From NCBI GenBank assembly GCA_964567785.1, contig CAZMOK010000001.1, positions 1 to 64,000 of the forward strand: 64,000 nt of DNA, read 5' to 3'. This DNA is from CAZMOK01 sp964567785. GTDB taxonomy: Bacteria; Bacteroidota; Bacteroidia; Bacteroidales; JAGOPY01. A program made the position numbers and the translations under genes. Of the stretch, positions 1 through 9,517 are shown piece after piece. Numbering within the stretch: position 1 is the first letter of the stretch; every line of letters begins with the position of its first letter. The notes beneath the pieces are model-generated. The model saw only the letters and a program-made list of their open reading frames with translations, ran no database searches and was not told the origin of the DNA.

Positions 1-33
1 ACGCCTCACACTTCACGGATTTCCCAGCACCCA

Positions 34-61
34 CAAACTCTCAACTCTCAACTCTAAACTC
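34..61 (-). repeat. Tandem heptamer GAG(T)TT(A/G) after a stop codon
   Basis: Read on the minus strand, four heptamers run head to tail: GAGTTTA, GAGTTGA, GAGTTGA, GAGTTTG. The first begins inside the stop codon of the neighbouring acyltransferase gene. A related tract of the same period follows a stop codon at 14642-14662. Function unknown; no promoter or terminator is evident in it. Confidence 0.6.
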
Positions 62-618
62 TAATCTTCCAGTCCTGTAACAAACTTTTCCGGGTGCTTT
101 GCCGTCATACCCAGGTAGAACCGCTTGATCTCCTCCATGTCTTTGTCAATATCACCTGACAGCTCCATCACCTTGCCGATGCCGCCCTCTTTCTTGCCGT
201 AATCAATGTATCCTAAAGCAACAGGCAGGTTGGCGCGTTGTGCAATGTAATAGAACCCCCTTTTCCAGCGTGGATTGGGCCTGCGGGTGCCCTCAGGGGT
301 GATCACAACGAAGAGTGAACCGGACTTTTCGAACATCGATGCCACATGCTGCACCATGTTACCGCTGCGGCTCCGGTCAACAGGGAGGCCCCCCAGCCAT
401 TTCAGCACGGGGCCCAGGGGGAAGAAAAAGATCTCTTTCTTGATCAGGAATTTCACCTTCACCCCGATCACACCGTAAGCCAGCCGCCCGATCACGAAAT
501 CCCACATGCTGGTATGCGGGGCCGCTACGATCACAGCCTTTTTCGAATCAGGTGGAATGACTCCCTTGATGGTCCATCCACCCAGATCCAAAAGCCATTT
601 AGAAATGATACGGAACAT
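61..618 (-). CDS. PlsC-like 1-acylglycerol-3-phosphate acyltransferase family protein
   Basis: A 185-residue protein of the PlsC/LPLAT acyltransferase family, whose members move a fatty acyl group from acyl-CoA or acyl-ACP to a lysophospholipid or similar acceptor at the inner membrane. The catalytic HX4D motif is visible as HTSMWD (His35, Asp40). The acceptor-phosphate motif PEGTR is at residues 108-112. It is shorter than classical PlsC (about 240 residues) and lacks a clear multi-pass region, like the short acyltransferases common in Bacteroidota. It stands alone, divergent from the M16 peptidase. The exact acceptor cannot be told from sequence; glycerophospholipid or ornithine-lipid synthesis are both possible. 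Confidence 0.8.
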   Translation of the reverse strand: MFRIISKWLLDLGGWTIKGVIPPDSKKAVIVAAPHTSMWDFVIGRLAYGVIGVKVKFLIKKEIFFFPLGPVLKWLGGLPVDRSRSGNMVQHVASMFEKSGSLFVVITPEGTRRPNPRWKRGFYYIAQRANLPVALGYIDYGKKEGGIGKVMELSGDIDKDMEEIKRFYLGMTAKHPEKFVTGLED

Positions 619-793
619 GTGGCAATGTCATTTGTTGCTCAACCTGCAAAGTAAGTGAATTAATATGCGGATTTGGCAAAACATGAGGGCTATTCTCACG
701 TTTTATACCGATATTTACCTTGTGTAAAGTACTTTTTTGTCCTTTGAAGTATAACAATTCAACACATTCCGGAATTAACCAAAAAACAATCAA

Positions 794-3637
794 ATGAAAA
801 AATTATTCTTTCTACTTGGATTGATGATCATTGCCCTGGTTGCCTCCAGCCAGGATTTTGAATACGATCCATCAGCGGCAATTTCCCTTGACCCCAAAAC
901 AACTTATGGTAAGCTGGATAACGGGCTCACCTACTACATACGCGAAAACAGCTATCCCGAAAACAGGGCCGAATTCTACCTGGTTGTGAATGCAGGCGCC
1001 ATCCTTGAAGACGATGACCAGGATGGCCTGGCGCATTTTACGGAGCATATGGCGTTTAACGGGACAGAGAATTTTAAGAAAAAGGAGATCATCAACTACC
1101 TGCAGTCGATAGGCATGAAGTTCGGTCCCGAGATCAATGCCTTCACGAGCCACGATGTCACTACCTATATGCTTCAGAAAGTGCCTGTTGATGTACCGGA
1201 AAACATCGACACCTCACTCATGGTGCTTTACGACTGGGCTTATAACCTCGCCTTTGAAGATGAAGAGATCGATGCGGAAAGGGGCGTGATCCACGAGGAA
1301 TGGCGCACCCGCCGCGGCGCCGAGTTCCGCATGATGACAAAGGCCAACGAAGTGCTTTACCAGGGTTCAAAATATGCAGAAAGGGATGTGATTGGCGATA
1401 TTGATATCATCGATAATTTCGAGTACGAAACCATAAAGCGCTTTTACCTCGACTGGTACCGTCCCGACCTGCAGGCAATCGTGGCGGTGGGTGATTTCGA
1501 CGGTGAAATCATCGAAGCAAAGATCAAAGAGATCTTCGGACAGGAGCCGGCCAGGGAAAACCCCAGGGAAAGGGAATATTTCAATGTGCCTGATCACGAA
1601 GAAACGCTGGTCACTATCCAGACCGACAAGGAAGCCCGCTATGCCGTTGTACAGCTTTTCTATAAGCATGATACAGATAAAAAGAAGGATGCATCTTACT
1701 ACCGTCAAGGCATGCTTGAATCACTCTATTCGAGTATGCTCAATGCCCGGTTCCAGGAGTTGCTGCAATCGGAAAATCCACCCTTCATATTCGGTACTTC
1801 GGTATACACAAACATAGTTAGGACCAAAGATGCTTACCTGGCCTATGCGGTGGCTAACGAAAAACAGCTCGAAGATGCATTGAGGACCTTGCTCATTGAG
1901 AACGAAAGGGTAAAAAAGTTTGGATTTACTGAAACTGAGCTGGAGAGGGCCAGGAAAGATTACATGGTAAAGACCGAGAAACAATTCAAGGAAAGGGATA
2001 AAAAGGAATCGCAGGCCTATGTGTGGGAATATTATGACCATTTCCTCAGGGACGAGCCGGCGCCCGGGATCGAGTTCGATTATGCCTTTGTAAAGTCATT
2101 GCTTCCGGGGATTACCCTCGAAGAAATTAACAACCTGGCCAAAGAGTGGATCATTGATGAAAACCGTGTCGTAGTGATGATGGGACCGGAAAAGGAAGAT
2201 TTTGAAATGCCCACCAAAGAGGAAGTCCTGAGAATACTGGATGAGGTGGAAGACGAGGAGATCGCAGCATATGACGACAAGGTCAGCGATGAACCGCTCA
2301 TTCCCGTAGAGCTTGAAGCCGTTCCGGTTGCATCTGTGACTGAAATGGAAAAATTCGAGGCAACGGAATGGACCTTTCCTAATGATGTAACGGTGGTCAT
2401 CAAGCCAACCGATTTCAAGGAAGATGAAATACTGATGACAGCTTTCAGTATGGGCGGTACGTCGTTATACGACATTGATGAACTGATATCGGCCGATTTC
2501 TCTGCCACCATTGCCCTTCAGAGCGGGCTCGGAACCTTCGACCAGGTTTCTTTGCAGAAAAAGCTTGCAGGCAAAATAGTTCAGTTATATCCTTCTGTGA
2601 ACAGCGTTTTTGAAGGATTCAATGGTTCTGTCACTCCCACAGACCTGGAAACCATGCTGAAAATGATCAATCTCTATTTCACCGATCCCAGGATTGATGA
2701 GACGGCTTTCAATGCCCTGATGAAGAGGTACAAAGACCTGCTTGAGAACAAAGAACTGAATCCTGCCAGCACATTGCAGGATACTGTGCTGGTTACCAAT
2801 GCCAGTTATCATCCCAGGGTAAGGCCTATGTCGGTCGATTTGCTCGAGGAGGCCAGCCTGGATGATATCGAGTGGATATTTGAAGAACGTTTCGGCGATC
2901 CCTCGGGCTTTACATTCTATTTTGTCGGCAATATTGATCCCGAAGAGGTAAAGCCAATGTTTGAAAAGTACATCGGAAGCCTGCCTAAGATAACCCGGGA
3001 TGAAAGTTTAATCGACAGGGGCATCAGGCCCCCCGAAGGTACCGTCAAAAAAACGGTTTACCGCACGATGGAGGTTCCCAAGAGTACTGTTTCGATCACC
3101 TTCCACGGAGAATATGATTTCGACAATTTCCAGGACAGAATGAATTTGTCGGCCCTCTGCGACATACTTGATGTCAGGTATGTGGAAACTGTTAGAGAGG
3201 AGCAGGGTGGAACCTACGGAGTAGGGGTAAGGCCGGGACAGAACAAATACCCTTACGAGCATTACAGCGTCAGGATCTACTTCGATTGCGACCCTTCAAA
3301 CGTGGATAACCTCAAGGCCATTATTTATGATGAGATCGAAAAGCTAAAAACCGATGGCCCGAAACTCAAAGACCTGAAAGGGGTGAAGGAAAACAAGATC
3401 AAGAATTACCAGGAGAACCTTGAAAGGAACCAGTACTGGCTCAATGCTATGAAAAACAAGGATTTTCTCGGCACTTCCGATGAGGTCATCTTTGAATATG
3501 AAAAGTATATCGACAACCTGACCGTTGAAAACCTGCGCGAAGCCGCAAACAGGTTTTTCACCGACCAGGTAGTGGAGGTGGTCCTGCTCCCCGAAAACAT
3601 GGAGGAGAACATGGTTAATCCGATGAGTGGAGAGTAG
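794..3637 (+). CDS. Secreted M16 family zinc metallopeptidase (PqqL/insulinase type)
   Basis: A 947-residue protein with an N-terminal signal peptide (MKKLFFLLGLMIIALVASSQ), so exported to the periplasm or outer membrane. The inverted zinc motif HXXEH is HFTEH (His81, Glu84, His85), with a downstream acidic helix around residues 155-170 (EEIDAERGVIHEEW) that would supply the third zinc ligand. Length and layout fit the double-domain M16B peptidases, with an active N-terminal half and a non-catalytic C-terminal half (about 530-947) forming the clamshell. Likely role: degradation of peptides in the envelope. The gene ends 9 bases before the convergent dnaX stop. No lipobox is seen after the signal. 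Confidence 0.88.
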   Translation: MKKLFFLLGLMIIALVASSQDFEYDPSAAISLDPKTTYGKLDNGLTYYIRENSYPENRAEFYLVVNAGAILEDDDQDGLAHFTEHMAFNGTENFKKKEIINYLQSIGMKFGPEINAFTSHDVTTYMLQKVPVDVPENIDTSLMVLYDWAYNLAFEDEEIDAERGVIHEEWRTRRGAEFRMMTKANEVLYQGSKYAERDVIGDIDIIDNFEYETIKRFYLDWYRPDLQAIVAVGDFDGEIIEAKIKEIFGQEPARENPREREYFNVPDHEETLVTIQTDKEARYAVVQLFYKHDTDKKKDASYYRQGMLESLYSSMLNARFQELLQSENPPFIFGTSVYTNIVRTKDAYLAYAVANEKQLEDALRTLLIENERVKKFGFTETELERARKDYMVKTEKQFKERDKKESQAYVWEYYDHFLRDEPAPGIEFDYAFVKSLLPGITLEEINNLAKEWIIDENRVVVMMGPEKEDFEMPTKEEVLRILDEVEDEEIAAYDDKVSDEPLIPVELEAVPVASVTEMEKFEATEWTFPNDVTVVIKPTDFKEDEILMTAFSMGGTSLYDIDELISADFSATIALQSGLGTFDQVSLQKKLAGKIVQLYPSVNSVFEGFNGSVTPTDLETMLKMINLYFTDPRIDETAFNALMKRYKDLLENKELNPASTLQDTVLVTNASYHPRVRPMSVDLLEEASLDDIEWIFEERFGDPSGFTFYFVGNIDPEEVKPMFEKYIGSLPKITRDESLIDRGIRPPEGTVKKTVYRTMEVPKSTVSITFHGEYDFDNFQDRMNLSALCDILDVRYVETVREEQGGTYGVGVRPGQNKYPYEHYSVRIYFDCDPSNVDNLKAIIYDEIEKLKTDGPKLKDLKGVKENKIKNYQENLERNQYWLNAMKNKDFLGTSDEVIFEYEKYIDNLTVENLREAANRFFTDQVVEVVLLPENMEENMVNPMSGE

Positions 3638-3646
3638 GGCAGATCT

Positions 3647-5359
3647 TTAGTAATCCAGATCCAGCTCAAGCTTGTCTTTCAACTTTTTAAGGTGGGGGTT
3701 CTTTTTGGCCATTGCCAGGAACTTTTCATCGGGAAGGTAGGGTGTTGTATCGTCTTGGTTTTCAGCGATCCTCGTTTCAACCTGGATGAAAGAATTTCTC
3801 AACTCGTTGCGCAGGAATTCGAGCAGTTCCGGTTTTCGCTCTTTAATTTCCATCTCCTGCACTTTGTTATCGATGACCAGCTCCACCACGAATTCTTCTT
3901 TTAATACAGGTTTTCTCTTTTTGAGCGTGCTGTAGAAATTCGGATACTGCTTTGCTATGCTTTCAGTGAAATAGGTCCATACCTTATTGAGCTGTTCACC
4001 GTTGAATTCTTCCTTCTCCTCCCTGAGATAAACAGTTGTCTGCGGACCTGAGTCCTCTTCTTTATTGTTTTCGGGTTTTATGGAGATGGTAAGCGGACTC
4101 TCTGCAGTGGTTGATGATGTTGACGGTTCCGGGTTGGCCGGCTTCTTTTTTGTTTCTTTAACCGGGTTTTTTTTTATAGGCGGTGAAGGCTTTTCCGGCA
4201 GGGGTTGCGCTTTTTCCTCTTTTACCTCACCGGTACTGTTTTTTTTTTCGGGAGATGCTGAAAGGTTTTCCTCGATGGAGCACATCCGGAGAATGGCCAG
4301 CTCAAGGTGCAGCCTCTTGTTATTGCTGTTTTTATATTCAATGTCGCACTGGTTCTGTATTTCAAGTGCTTGTGCAAGGAACCTTACGGAGCACCCGGCC
4401 GACTGTTCAGTGTACTTTTCCCTGATGGTGGATGTCACCTCGAGCAACTGTATGGTTTCCTTGTCTTTGCATACCAGCAGGTTCCTGAGGTGTTCGCCAA
4501 GGCCTATGATAAAATACTGGCCATCGAACCCCCTTTCAATGATCTCGTTGAGCGTAAGCAGTGCGCCGCTCATGTCACCCTTAAAAACCTGGTCGGTTAT
4601 GTTGAAATAATAGGTGTGGTCGAGTACGTTCAGGTGCTCAATGACCATATCATAAGTAAGGGTTTTTCCCCCGAAACTGACAAGTTGGTCGAAGATGGAG
4701 AGTGCATCCCGGAGGGCGCCGTCGGCGCGCTGAGCTATGATATGAAGAGCTTCGTCTGACGTTTCAACGGCCTCCTTTTCAGCAACGTATTTCAGGTGGC
4801 TGACAATGTCGGGAACATTGATCCGCCTGAAATCAAAAATCTGGCATCGCGATAAAATGGTAGGTATGATCTTATGCTTTTCGGTGGTGGCCAGGATGAA
4901 CTTGGCATAATCAGGTGGCTCCTCGAGTGTTTTGAGGAAAGCATTGAAAGCCGCCTGCGATAGCATATGAACCTCATCGATGATATAGACCTTGTACCTG
5001 CCTACCTGCGGGGGGATCCTCACCTGGTCGACCAGGTTCCGTATATCATCCACCGAATTGTTGGAGGCTGCATCAAGCTCGTGTATGTTGAAAGAGGCCG
5101 ACTGGTTGAACGAAACACACGATTCGCATTCGTTGCACGGTTCAATGTTTTCGGTTGGGTTGAAACAGTTGATGGTCTTGGCCAGGATCCTGGCACAGGT
5201 CGTTTTACCTACCCCCCGCGGCCCTGCAAACAGGAATGCCTGGGCAAGCTGCCGGTTCTTAATGGCATTTTTCAGCGTGTTGGTAATCGACTCCTGCCCC
5301 ACAACCGTATCGAAAGTGGAAGGCCTGTATTTTCTTGCTGAAACAATGAAGTTTTCCAT
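3647..5359 (-). CDS. dnaX: DNA polymerase III subunit gamma/tau
   Basis: Clamp-loader ATPase that loads the sliding clamp at replication forks. The start is placed at the ATG giving MENFIVSARKYRP, a typical DnaX N terminus, rather than 38 codons upstream; the product is 570 residues. Walker A GPRGVGKT is at residues 46-53. The structural zinc site is Cys65, Cys75, Cys78, Cys81, and Walker B is IIDEVH near 127. After the three AAA+ domains comes a low-complexity linker rich in Lys, Pro, Glu and Ser (about 390-450), then a tau-like C-terminal region with YLPDEKFLAMAKKNP near the end. No slippery-site frameshift was needed to read it. A putative -7 box lies at 5390-5397. Confidence 0.95.
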   Translation of the reverse strand: MENFIVSARKYRPSTFDTVVGQESITNTLKNAIKNRQLAQAFLFAGPRGVGKTTCARILAKTINCFNPTENIEPCNECESCVSFNQSASFNIHELDAASNNSVDDIRNLVDQVRIPPQVGRYKVYIIDEVHMLSQAAFNAFLKTLEEPPDYAKFILATTEKHKIIPTILSRCQIFDFRRINVPDIVSHLKYVAEKEAVETSDEALHIIAQRADGALRDALSIFDQLVSFGGKTLTYDMVIEHLNVLDHTYYFNITDQVFKGDMSGALLTLNEIIERGFDGQYFIIGLGEHLRNLLVCKDKETIQLLEVTSTIREKYTEQSAGCSVRFLAQALEIQNQCDIEYKNSNNKRLHLELAILRMCSIEENLSASPEKKNSTGEVKEEKAQPLPEKPSPPIKKNPVKETKKKPANPEPSTSSTTAESPLTISIKPENNKEEDSGPQTTVYLREEKEEFNGEQLNKVWTYFTESIAKQYPNFYSTLKKRKPVLKEEFVVELVIDNKVQEMEIKERKPELLEFLRNELRNSFIQVETRIAENQDDTTPYLPDEKFLAMAKKNPHLKKLKDKLELDLDY

Positions 5360-5389
5360 CCCGGCGCCGTTACTGGTTCGTATCGCTTT

Positions 5390-5397
5390 CAAAAATA
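5390..5397 (-). promoter_or_regulatory. Putative -7 box TATTTTTG for dnaX
   Basis: On the minus strand TATTTTTG matches the Bacteroidota -7 consensus TAnnTTTG, about 30 bases before the chosen dnaX ATG at 5359. A well-placed -33 TTTG is not obvious. Confidence 0.4.
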
Positions 5398-5455
5398 GCA
5401 AACTTTTTACCTCCATTATGGCCAAGTTATCCACACATCCCAAACTATAATATCC

Positions 5456-5463
5456 TATATTTG
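5456..5463 (+). promoter_or_regulatory. Putative -7 box TATATTTG directly before the cassette's first gene
   Basis: TATATTTG matches TAnnTTTG exactly and ends only 8 bases before the ATG at 5472. If used, transcription would begin at or next to the start codon, giving a leaderless or near-leaderless mRNA. Confidence 0.45.
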
Positions 5464-5471
5464 TGATTATC

Positions 5472-6782
5472 ATGCTATTGATTTATACCGAAAAAGTTAC
5501 TAACAGAGTAACCTATATTTTCGATGTTATCTTCAACCGGCTGCTGGGAATTGAATTCACAATCACCGATGATAGGGAGCAATTCAAATCGAGCAGAAAA
5601 GCAAAACTTTCTTACGGAAAGTATCCCCTGGGAAGTGAATTATTTTTCAGGGCAGTCGACCTGCTTTTTCAAAAGGAGATTGAAAGCCAGGAACTGACCT
5701 TTATTGAATATGAAGGACATAAAGCTTTTTTCCAGGTACACGGCGACGCGTCGGCCATACCTTTCGATCCCTTTGCAGCCTCATTCTATCTTATATCCAG
5801 GTATGAAGAATACCTGCCTTATGTAAGGGACGAATACGGGCGCTTTGAGGCAGCACAAAGCATAGCTTACCGGGAAGGCTTCCTCAAACAGCCGCTGGTA
5901 AACATTTGGGCAGAAAAAATAGGCAGACTGATCCAAGAAAGATATAAATCAATTACAGTCCGTGAGAAGAGATACACTTTTATTCCGACTATCGACATTG
6001 ACTCGGCATGGTTTTTCAGGGCGAAAGGGCTGGTCCGAAACATAGGAGGGGTTTTTAGATCGCTTTTCAGGCTTGAATTATCAGGATTTGCAGAAAGGGC
6101 AGGTGTCATAACCGGAATCAGAGATGATCCATTCGATACATACCGGCAACAGATCGATGTGATAAAGAGATATCAGCTAAAACTTATTTATTTTATCCTT
6201 TTTGCCGAATATGCCAGGAACGATAAGAACCTGCCTGTAAATAACAAGAAGTTCCAGGTGCTGATCAAAAGTCTTGGCGATTATGCCGAAGTTGGCATTC
6301 ATAGCTCTTATAACTCCTCATTCGATCACGGCAAGCTCAGAACGGAGGTGAAAAAGCTTTCGCAGGTGCTGAACAAGGAAATAACAAGGGTAAGGCAACA
6401 TTTCACAAGGCTCAACTTACCGGCCACCTACCGCAATTTCCTCACTTCGGGAATAAGGAATGATTATTCGATGGGTTATATGCATCACCCGGGTTTCAGG
6501 GCCGGGATCTGTGATCCCTTTCCTTTTTACGATCTCGACATGGACCATGTGACAAGCCTGATGGTCTATCCCTTCGGCTTTGCTTTTACATCCACCTCGC
6601 CGCGACCTTCAGAAGAAAAATTAAGAGTTGCAAATGAAATAATCAGTGCGGTAAAAAGCGTTAATGGTACTCTGGTTATGGTATGGGAAAATACTTACCT
6701 GCGAAAAGGCGTGAAAGGGGAGGACAATTTGAAGCTCTTTGAGGATATGGTAAAGATGGCATCAGATAAAGCCCTTTCTTGA
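5472..6782 (+). CDS. DUF7033/polysaccharide-deacetylase-like protein, paralogue A (degenerate metal motifs)
   Basis: A 436-residue protein and a clear paralogue of the one at 11087-12394: the N termini MLLIYTEKVTNR and MILVYADKITPR align, as do SRYEEYLP, RQHF and DYSMGY. The N-terminal part looks like DUF7033; residues about 168-430 resemble a NodB-type (CE4) deacetylase barrel with PTIDID (Asp175, Asp177). Three histidines present in the paralogue are replaced here: GIHPSH becomes GIHSSY (Tyr280), IHPF becomes VYPF (Tyr366), and WHN becomes WEN (Glu406). Metal binding may therefore be weakened, or the role changed. No signal peptide. The start is fixed by alignment with the paralogue; an in-frame GTG at 5463 lies inside the putative promoter. 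First gene of the cassette; the next gene begins 28 bases downstream. Confidence 0.7.
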   Translation: MLLIYTEKVTNRVTYIFDVIFNRLLGIEFTITDDREQFKSSRKAKLSYGKYPLGSELFFRAVDLLFQKEIESQELTFIEYEGHKAFFQVHGDASAIPFDPFAASFYLISRYEEYLPYVRDEYGRFEAAQSIAYREGFLKQPLVNIWAEKIGRLIQERYKSITVREKRYTFIPTIDIDSAWFFRAKGLVRNIGGVFRSLFRLELSGFAERAGVITGIRDDPFDTYRQQIDVIKRYQLKLIYFILFAEYARNDKNLPVNNKKFQVLIKSLGDYAEVGIHSSYNSSFDHGKLRTEVKKLSQVLNKEITRVRQHFTRLNLPATYRNFLTSGIRNDYSMGYMHHPGFRAGICDPFPFYDLDMDHVTSLMVYPFGFAFTSTSPRPSEEKLRVANEIISAVKSVNGTLVMVWENTYLRKGVKGEDNLKLFEDMVKMASDKALS

Positions 6783-6810
6783 TTAATATTGCAATGTATT
6801 TCTACTCAAG

Positions 6811-8025
6811 ATGATCAGAAGCCTGCTTCTCTATATGCACTACATCACCGGAACACTGCTTTCGGAAAACAGGCCTGTGCTCTTGCACGAAGCAGGAAGG
6901 CCCTGGGCTATACCACGGGCTCACAAGATTAAAGAGTACCCGCAGGAAGAAATCGGAAGTGCACTCCATAAGGCGATCCGGTGGCTGCTGAGGGCAACCG
7001 AAAGAATGGACGATGATGGCTTCGGGTCTTTTCACCTCCGGTCGGGCTGGACCACATCGTACCCTGAAACCTCAGGTTATATAATTCCTACCTTGCTCAA
7101 ATATGGAACCAAATACCCGGAAAAGGAGGCAGTGAATGCCGCCAAACGTTCGGCCGACTGGCTTATCAGTATTCAAAAACCATCGGGAGGTTGGCAAGGT
7201 ATGAGAATGGCCGACAACAAACCTGAAGTGGTTTTCAATACGGGACAGGTGATCAGGGGAATGAATGCAGCCTTCAGGTACTTCGGTGAGGAAAAGTACC
7301 TGGAAAGTGCAAAAAAGGCCGCAGACTGGCTCTGGAAGGTACAGCAAGATAACGGTTCCTGGAAAAAGCATGCGTTGATGGAGGAGGAGAGGGTGTACGA
7401 CAGTTTTGTTTCGGTGCCCCTGATCGAGACTTACAGGTTATCGGGTGAGAAAAAATACAGGGACGCGGCGGCCCGGAACCTCGACTGGATCATTAATGAA
7501 AAACAACTCAGGAACGGATGGTTCGAGGATTGCGACAATACCGTAAAACATAACGACCGCCCCATACTGCATACTATTTCATATACAATCGACGGGCTGA
7601 TAGATGCTGGCGAAATGCTCGGCAGGGATGACTATTTTAAAGCAGGAAAAAAAGCGGCCGAAAACCTTTTAAAGAGCTTTTTCTCCGTGGGTAGGATGTG
7701 GGGGAGGTACGATTGTGAATGGAAAGGTTCTGAGCATTTTATCTGCACAGGCGGGGCCCAGATCGCGATAATCTGGCTGAAGATCTACGGGCACACCCTC
7801 GAAAAATACTTTTTGGAGGCTGCCGGCCGTATGATCGACCTTTTAGTATATATACAGGACAGGAAGGACGCTGACAATGAAAACACTCTCGGCGCTCTTC
7901 CGGGCTCCTTCCCGCTCTGGGGCAAATACGAACCTTTTGCATTCCCTAACTGGGCCACAAAATTTTTTGCCGATGCACTGATGCTGATTCAGGGAACTGA
8001 ACATGAAGATGAAAGCGGATCATAA
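6811..8025 (+). CDS. Alpha/alpha-toroid protein, glycan-enzyme-like
   Basis: A 404-residue protein made of repeated helical hairpins with Trp/Gly-rich turns (ADWLISIQKPSGGW, ADWLWKVQQDNGSW, LDWIINEKQLRNGWF), the pattern of an (alpha/alpha)6 toroid. Such folds occur in glycoside hydrolases, polysaccharide lyases, sugar epimerases and terpene cyclases. I cannot name the reaction. Candidate active-site stretches are YDSFVSVP, EDCDNTVKHNDRPILHTISYTIDG and FICTGGAQIA. No signal peptide, so probably cytosolic. Its last 23 bases overlap the adenylation gene, which implies one transcript. Given its neighbours, a sugar or glycan-precursor substrate is a reasonable inference. Confidence 0.6.
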   Translation: MIRSLLLYMHYITGTLLSENRPVLLHEAGRPWAIPRAHKIKEYPQEEIGSALHKAIRWLLRATERMDDDGFGSFHLRSGWTTSYPETSGYIIPTLLKYGTKYPEKEAVNAAKRSADWLISIQKPSGGWQGMRMADNKPEVVFNTGQVIRGMNAAFRYFGEEKYLESAKKAADWLWKVQQDNGSWKKHALMEEERVYDSFVSVPLIETYRLSGEKKYRDAAARNLDWIINEKQLRNGWFEDCDNTVKHNDRPILHTISYTIDGLIDAGEMLGRDDYFKAGKKAAENLLKSFFSVGRMWGRYDCEWKGSEHFICTGGAQIAIIWLKIYGHTLEKYFLEAAGRMIDLLVYIQDRKDADNENTLGALPGSFPLWGKYEPFAFPNWATKFFADALMLIQGTEHEDESGS

Positions 8026-9517
8026 AAAAAGCCTCGCAACTTTGTTGCTTGATACTGCCAGGAGCCAACCTTCGGAAGTTGCCTGGGAGAAGGGTGATGA
8101 ATCATATACCTATGAAGCGCTGTTCACGGAAGCGCTTAATATATCGGAAAGGATAAATGCCACCGTCAGTAAAGATCACCATTTCGTGCCGGTGGTTGCC
8201 GATAAGAGCTATTATTGCTATGCTGCAATGCTGGGGATCGTATTGGCCGGAAGATGTTATGTGCCGCTGAACCCTGCCTTCCCGCTTTCGAGGAACCTCG
8301 GGATACTTAAACTGGTTGGTAATAAGTATTTCCTTTCAGGAAAGGAGTCATCAAAATATACGGAGGGCTTTATATCGGCAGGTTATGAAAAACTGCAAAC
8401 AGAGGCGATTCGAAATACGGGCTTGCCTGAAAATGCTGAAGTGCATACCTCCTGTGAGAGGATCCTTTACCTGCTTTTTACCTCGGGCAGCACCGGTAAG
8501 CCAAAAGGTGTACCGGTGACGGAGAACAACCTGCTTGCCTATCTTGGGAATATACGGAAGATCATCGAAGTTGGGCAAGGCGACAGGTGTTCCCAGGCAT
8601 TCGACCTCACCTTCGACCTCAGCGTTCACGATCTTTTTGTTACATGGACTTCAGGGGCGACACTGGTTGTTCCGGAAGAGGGGTCCCCTTTATTTTTCCA
8701 CAAGTTCATAAAAAAGAAAAAGATCACATCATGGTTCACCGTGCCTTCTACCATATACCTGCTTGACAAAATGAGGCTTCTTAAGGCCGGTGTTTATCCC
8801 GACCTGAAAATAAGCCTCTTTTGTGGTGAGGCCCTGCCTGCTGCCCTGGCCGGTAAATGGATGAAGGCAGCGCCGGGCTCCGGCATGATCAATCTCTACG
8901 GCCCCACGGAAGCAACCATCGCTATTTCTTTTTACGACCTGAAAGCAAACGACACGATAGGCGAAAAAAACGGGATTGTATCAATAGGACGAATTTTCCG
9001 GGGTCATGAGGCAAAGATCCTCGGCCAGGAGACCTCAGGAAAAGGTGAATTGCTGGTTCACGGCCCGCAGGTTGTGAAAGGCTATTATGATGACCGGGAG
9101 CAGACAGCATCAGCCTTCACTGAAAAAGATGACAGGATTTTTTACAAAACAGGTGATATTGTTGAAAAGAATGAGGACGGAAATATGTTTTTCCTGGGTA
9201 GAAAGGACCAGGAAATCAAGCTTCACGGCTACAGGATCAACCTTCTTGAGGTTGAACACTGCATCAGTGCTTACCTGGACGGAAATAAAGCAGTAGCTGT
9301 GCTGCACAGCAGCGGCCCTGCCGGGAAGATCATCTGCTTTGTGACGGGCAGAGAGCAAAATACAGGTTTTGAAGCAGAAATACTTCAATATTGCAGGCAA
9401 CGATTGCCGTGGTATATGGTGCCCGAAAAGATTATTTTTGTGAAAGATTTTCCGCTGAACCCCAACGGAAAGGTTGACAAGCGGAAACTGGTTAGTCTGA
9501 TCGATGAAAAAATCTGA
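8003..9517 (+). CDS. AMP-forming adenylation enzyme (stand-alone A-domain / acyl-ACP ligase)
   Basis: A 504-residue ANL-superfamily enzyme that would activate an amino or carboxylic acid as its adenylate and load it onto the carrier protein encoded next. Core motifs are in order: A3 LLFTSGSTGKPKG (from about residue 157), A4-like FDLTFDLSVHDLF, A5 NLYGPTEATIA, A7 YKTGDIV, A8 GRKDQEIKLHGYRINLLEVE, and A10 NPNGKVDKRKL with the catalytic lysine. The set resembles DltA and NRPS adenylation domains more than acyl-CoA synthetases. No condensation or thioesterase domain is attached. The substrate cannot be read off. It overlaps the toroid gene upstream and the ACP gene downstream by 14 bases. Confidence 0.85.
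   Translation: MKMKADHKKSLATLLLDTARSQPSEVAWEKGDESYTYEALFTEALNISERINATVSKDHHFVPVVADKSYYCYAAMLGIVLAGRCYVPLNPAFPLSRNLGILKLVGNKYFLSGKESSKYTEGFISAGYEKLQTEAIRNTGLPENAEVHTSCERILYLLFTSGSTGKPKGVPVTENNLLAYLGNIRKIIEVGQGDRCSQAFDLTFDLSVHDLFVTWTSGATLVVPEEGSPLFFHKFIKKKKITSWFTVPSTIYLLDKMRLLKAGVYPDLKISLFCGEALPAALAGKWMKAAPGSGMINLYGPTEATIAISFYDLKANDTIGEKNGIVSIGRIFRGHEAKILGQETSGKGELLVHGPQVVKGYYDDREQTASAFTEKDDRIFYKTGDIVEKNEDGNMFFLGRKDQEIKLHGYRINLLEVEHCISAYLDGNKAVAVLHSSGPAGKIICFVTGREQNTGFEAEILQYCRQRLPWYMVPEKIIFVKDFPLNPNGKVDKRKLVSLIDEKI

Noticed and set aside
5463..5471. Using the in-frame GTG at 5463 as the start of the first cassette gene
   Set aside because: Alignment with the paralogue begins at the ATG at 5472, and the GTG overlaps the -7 promoter match.
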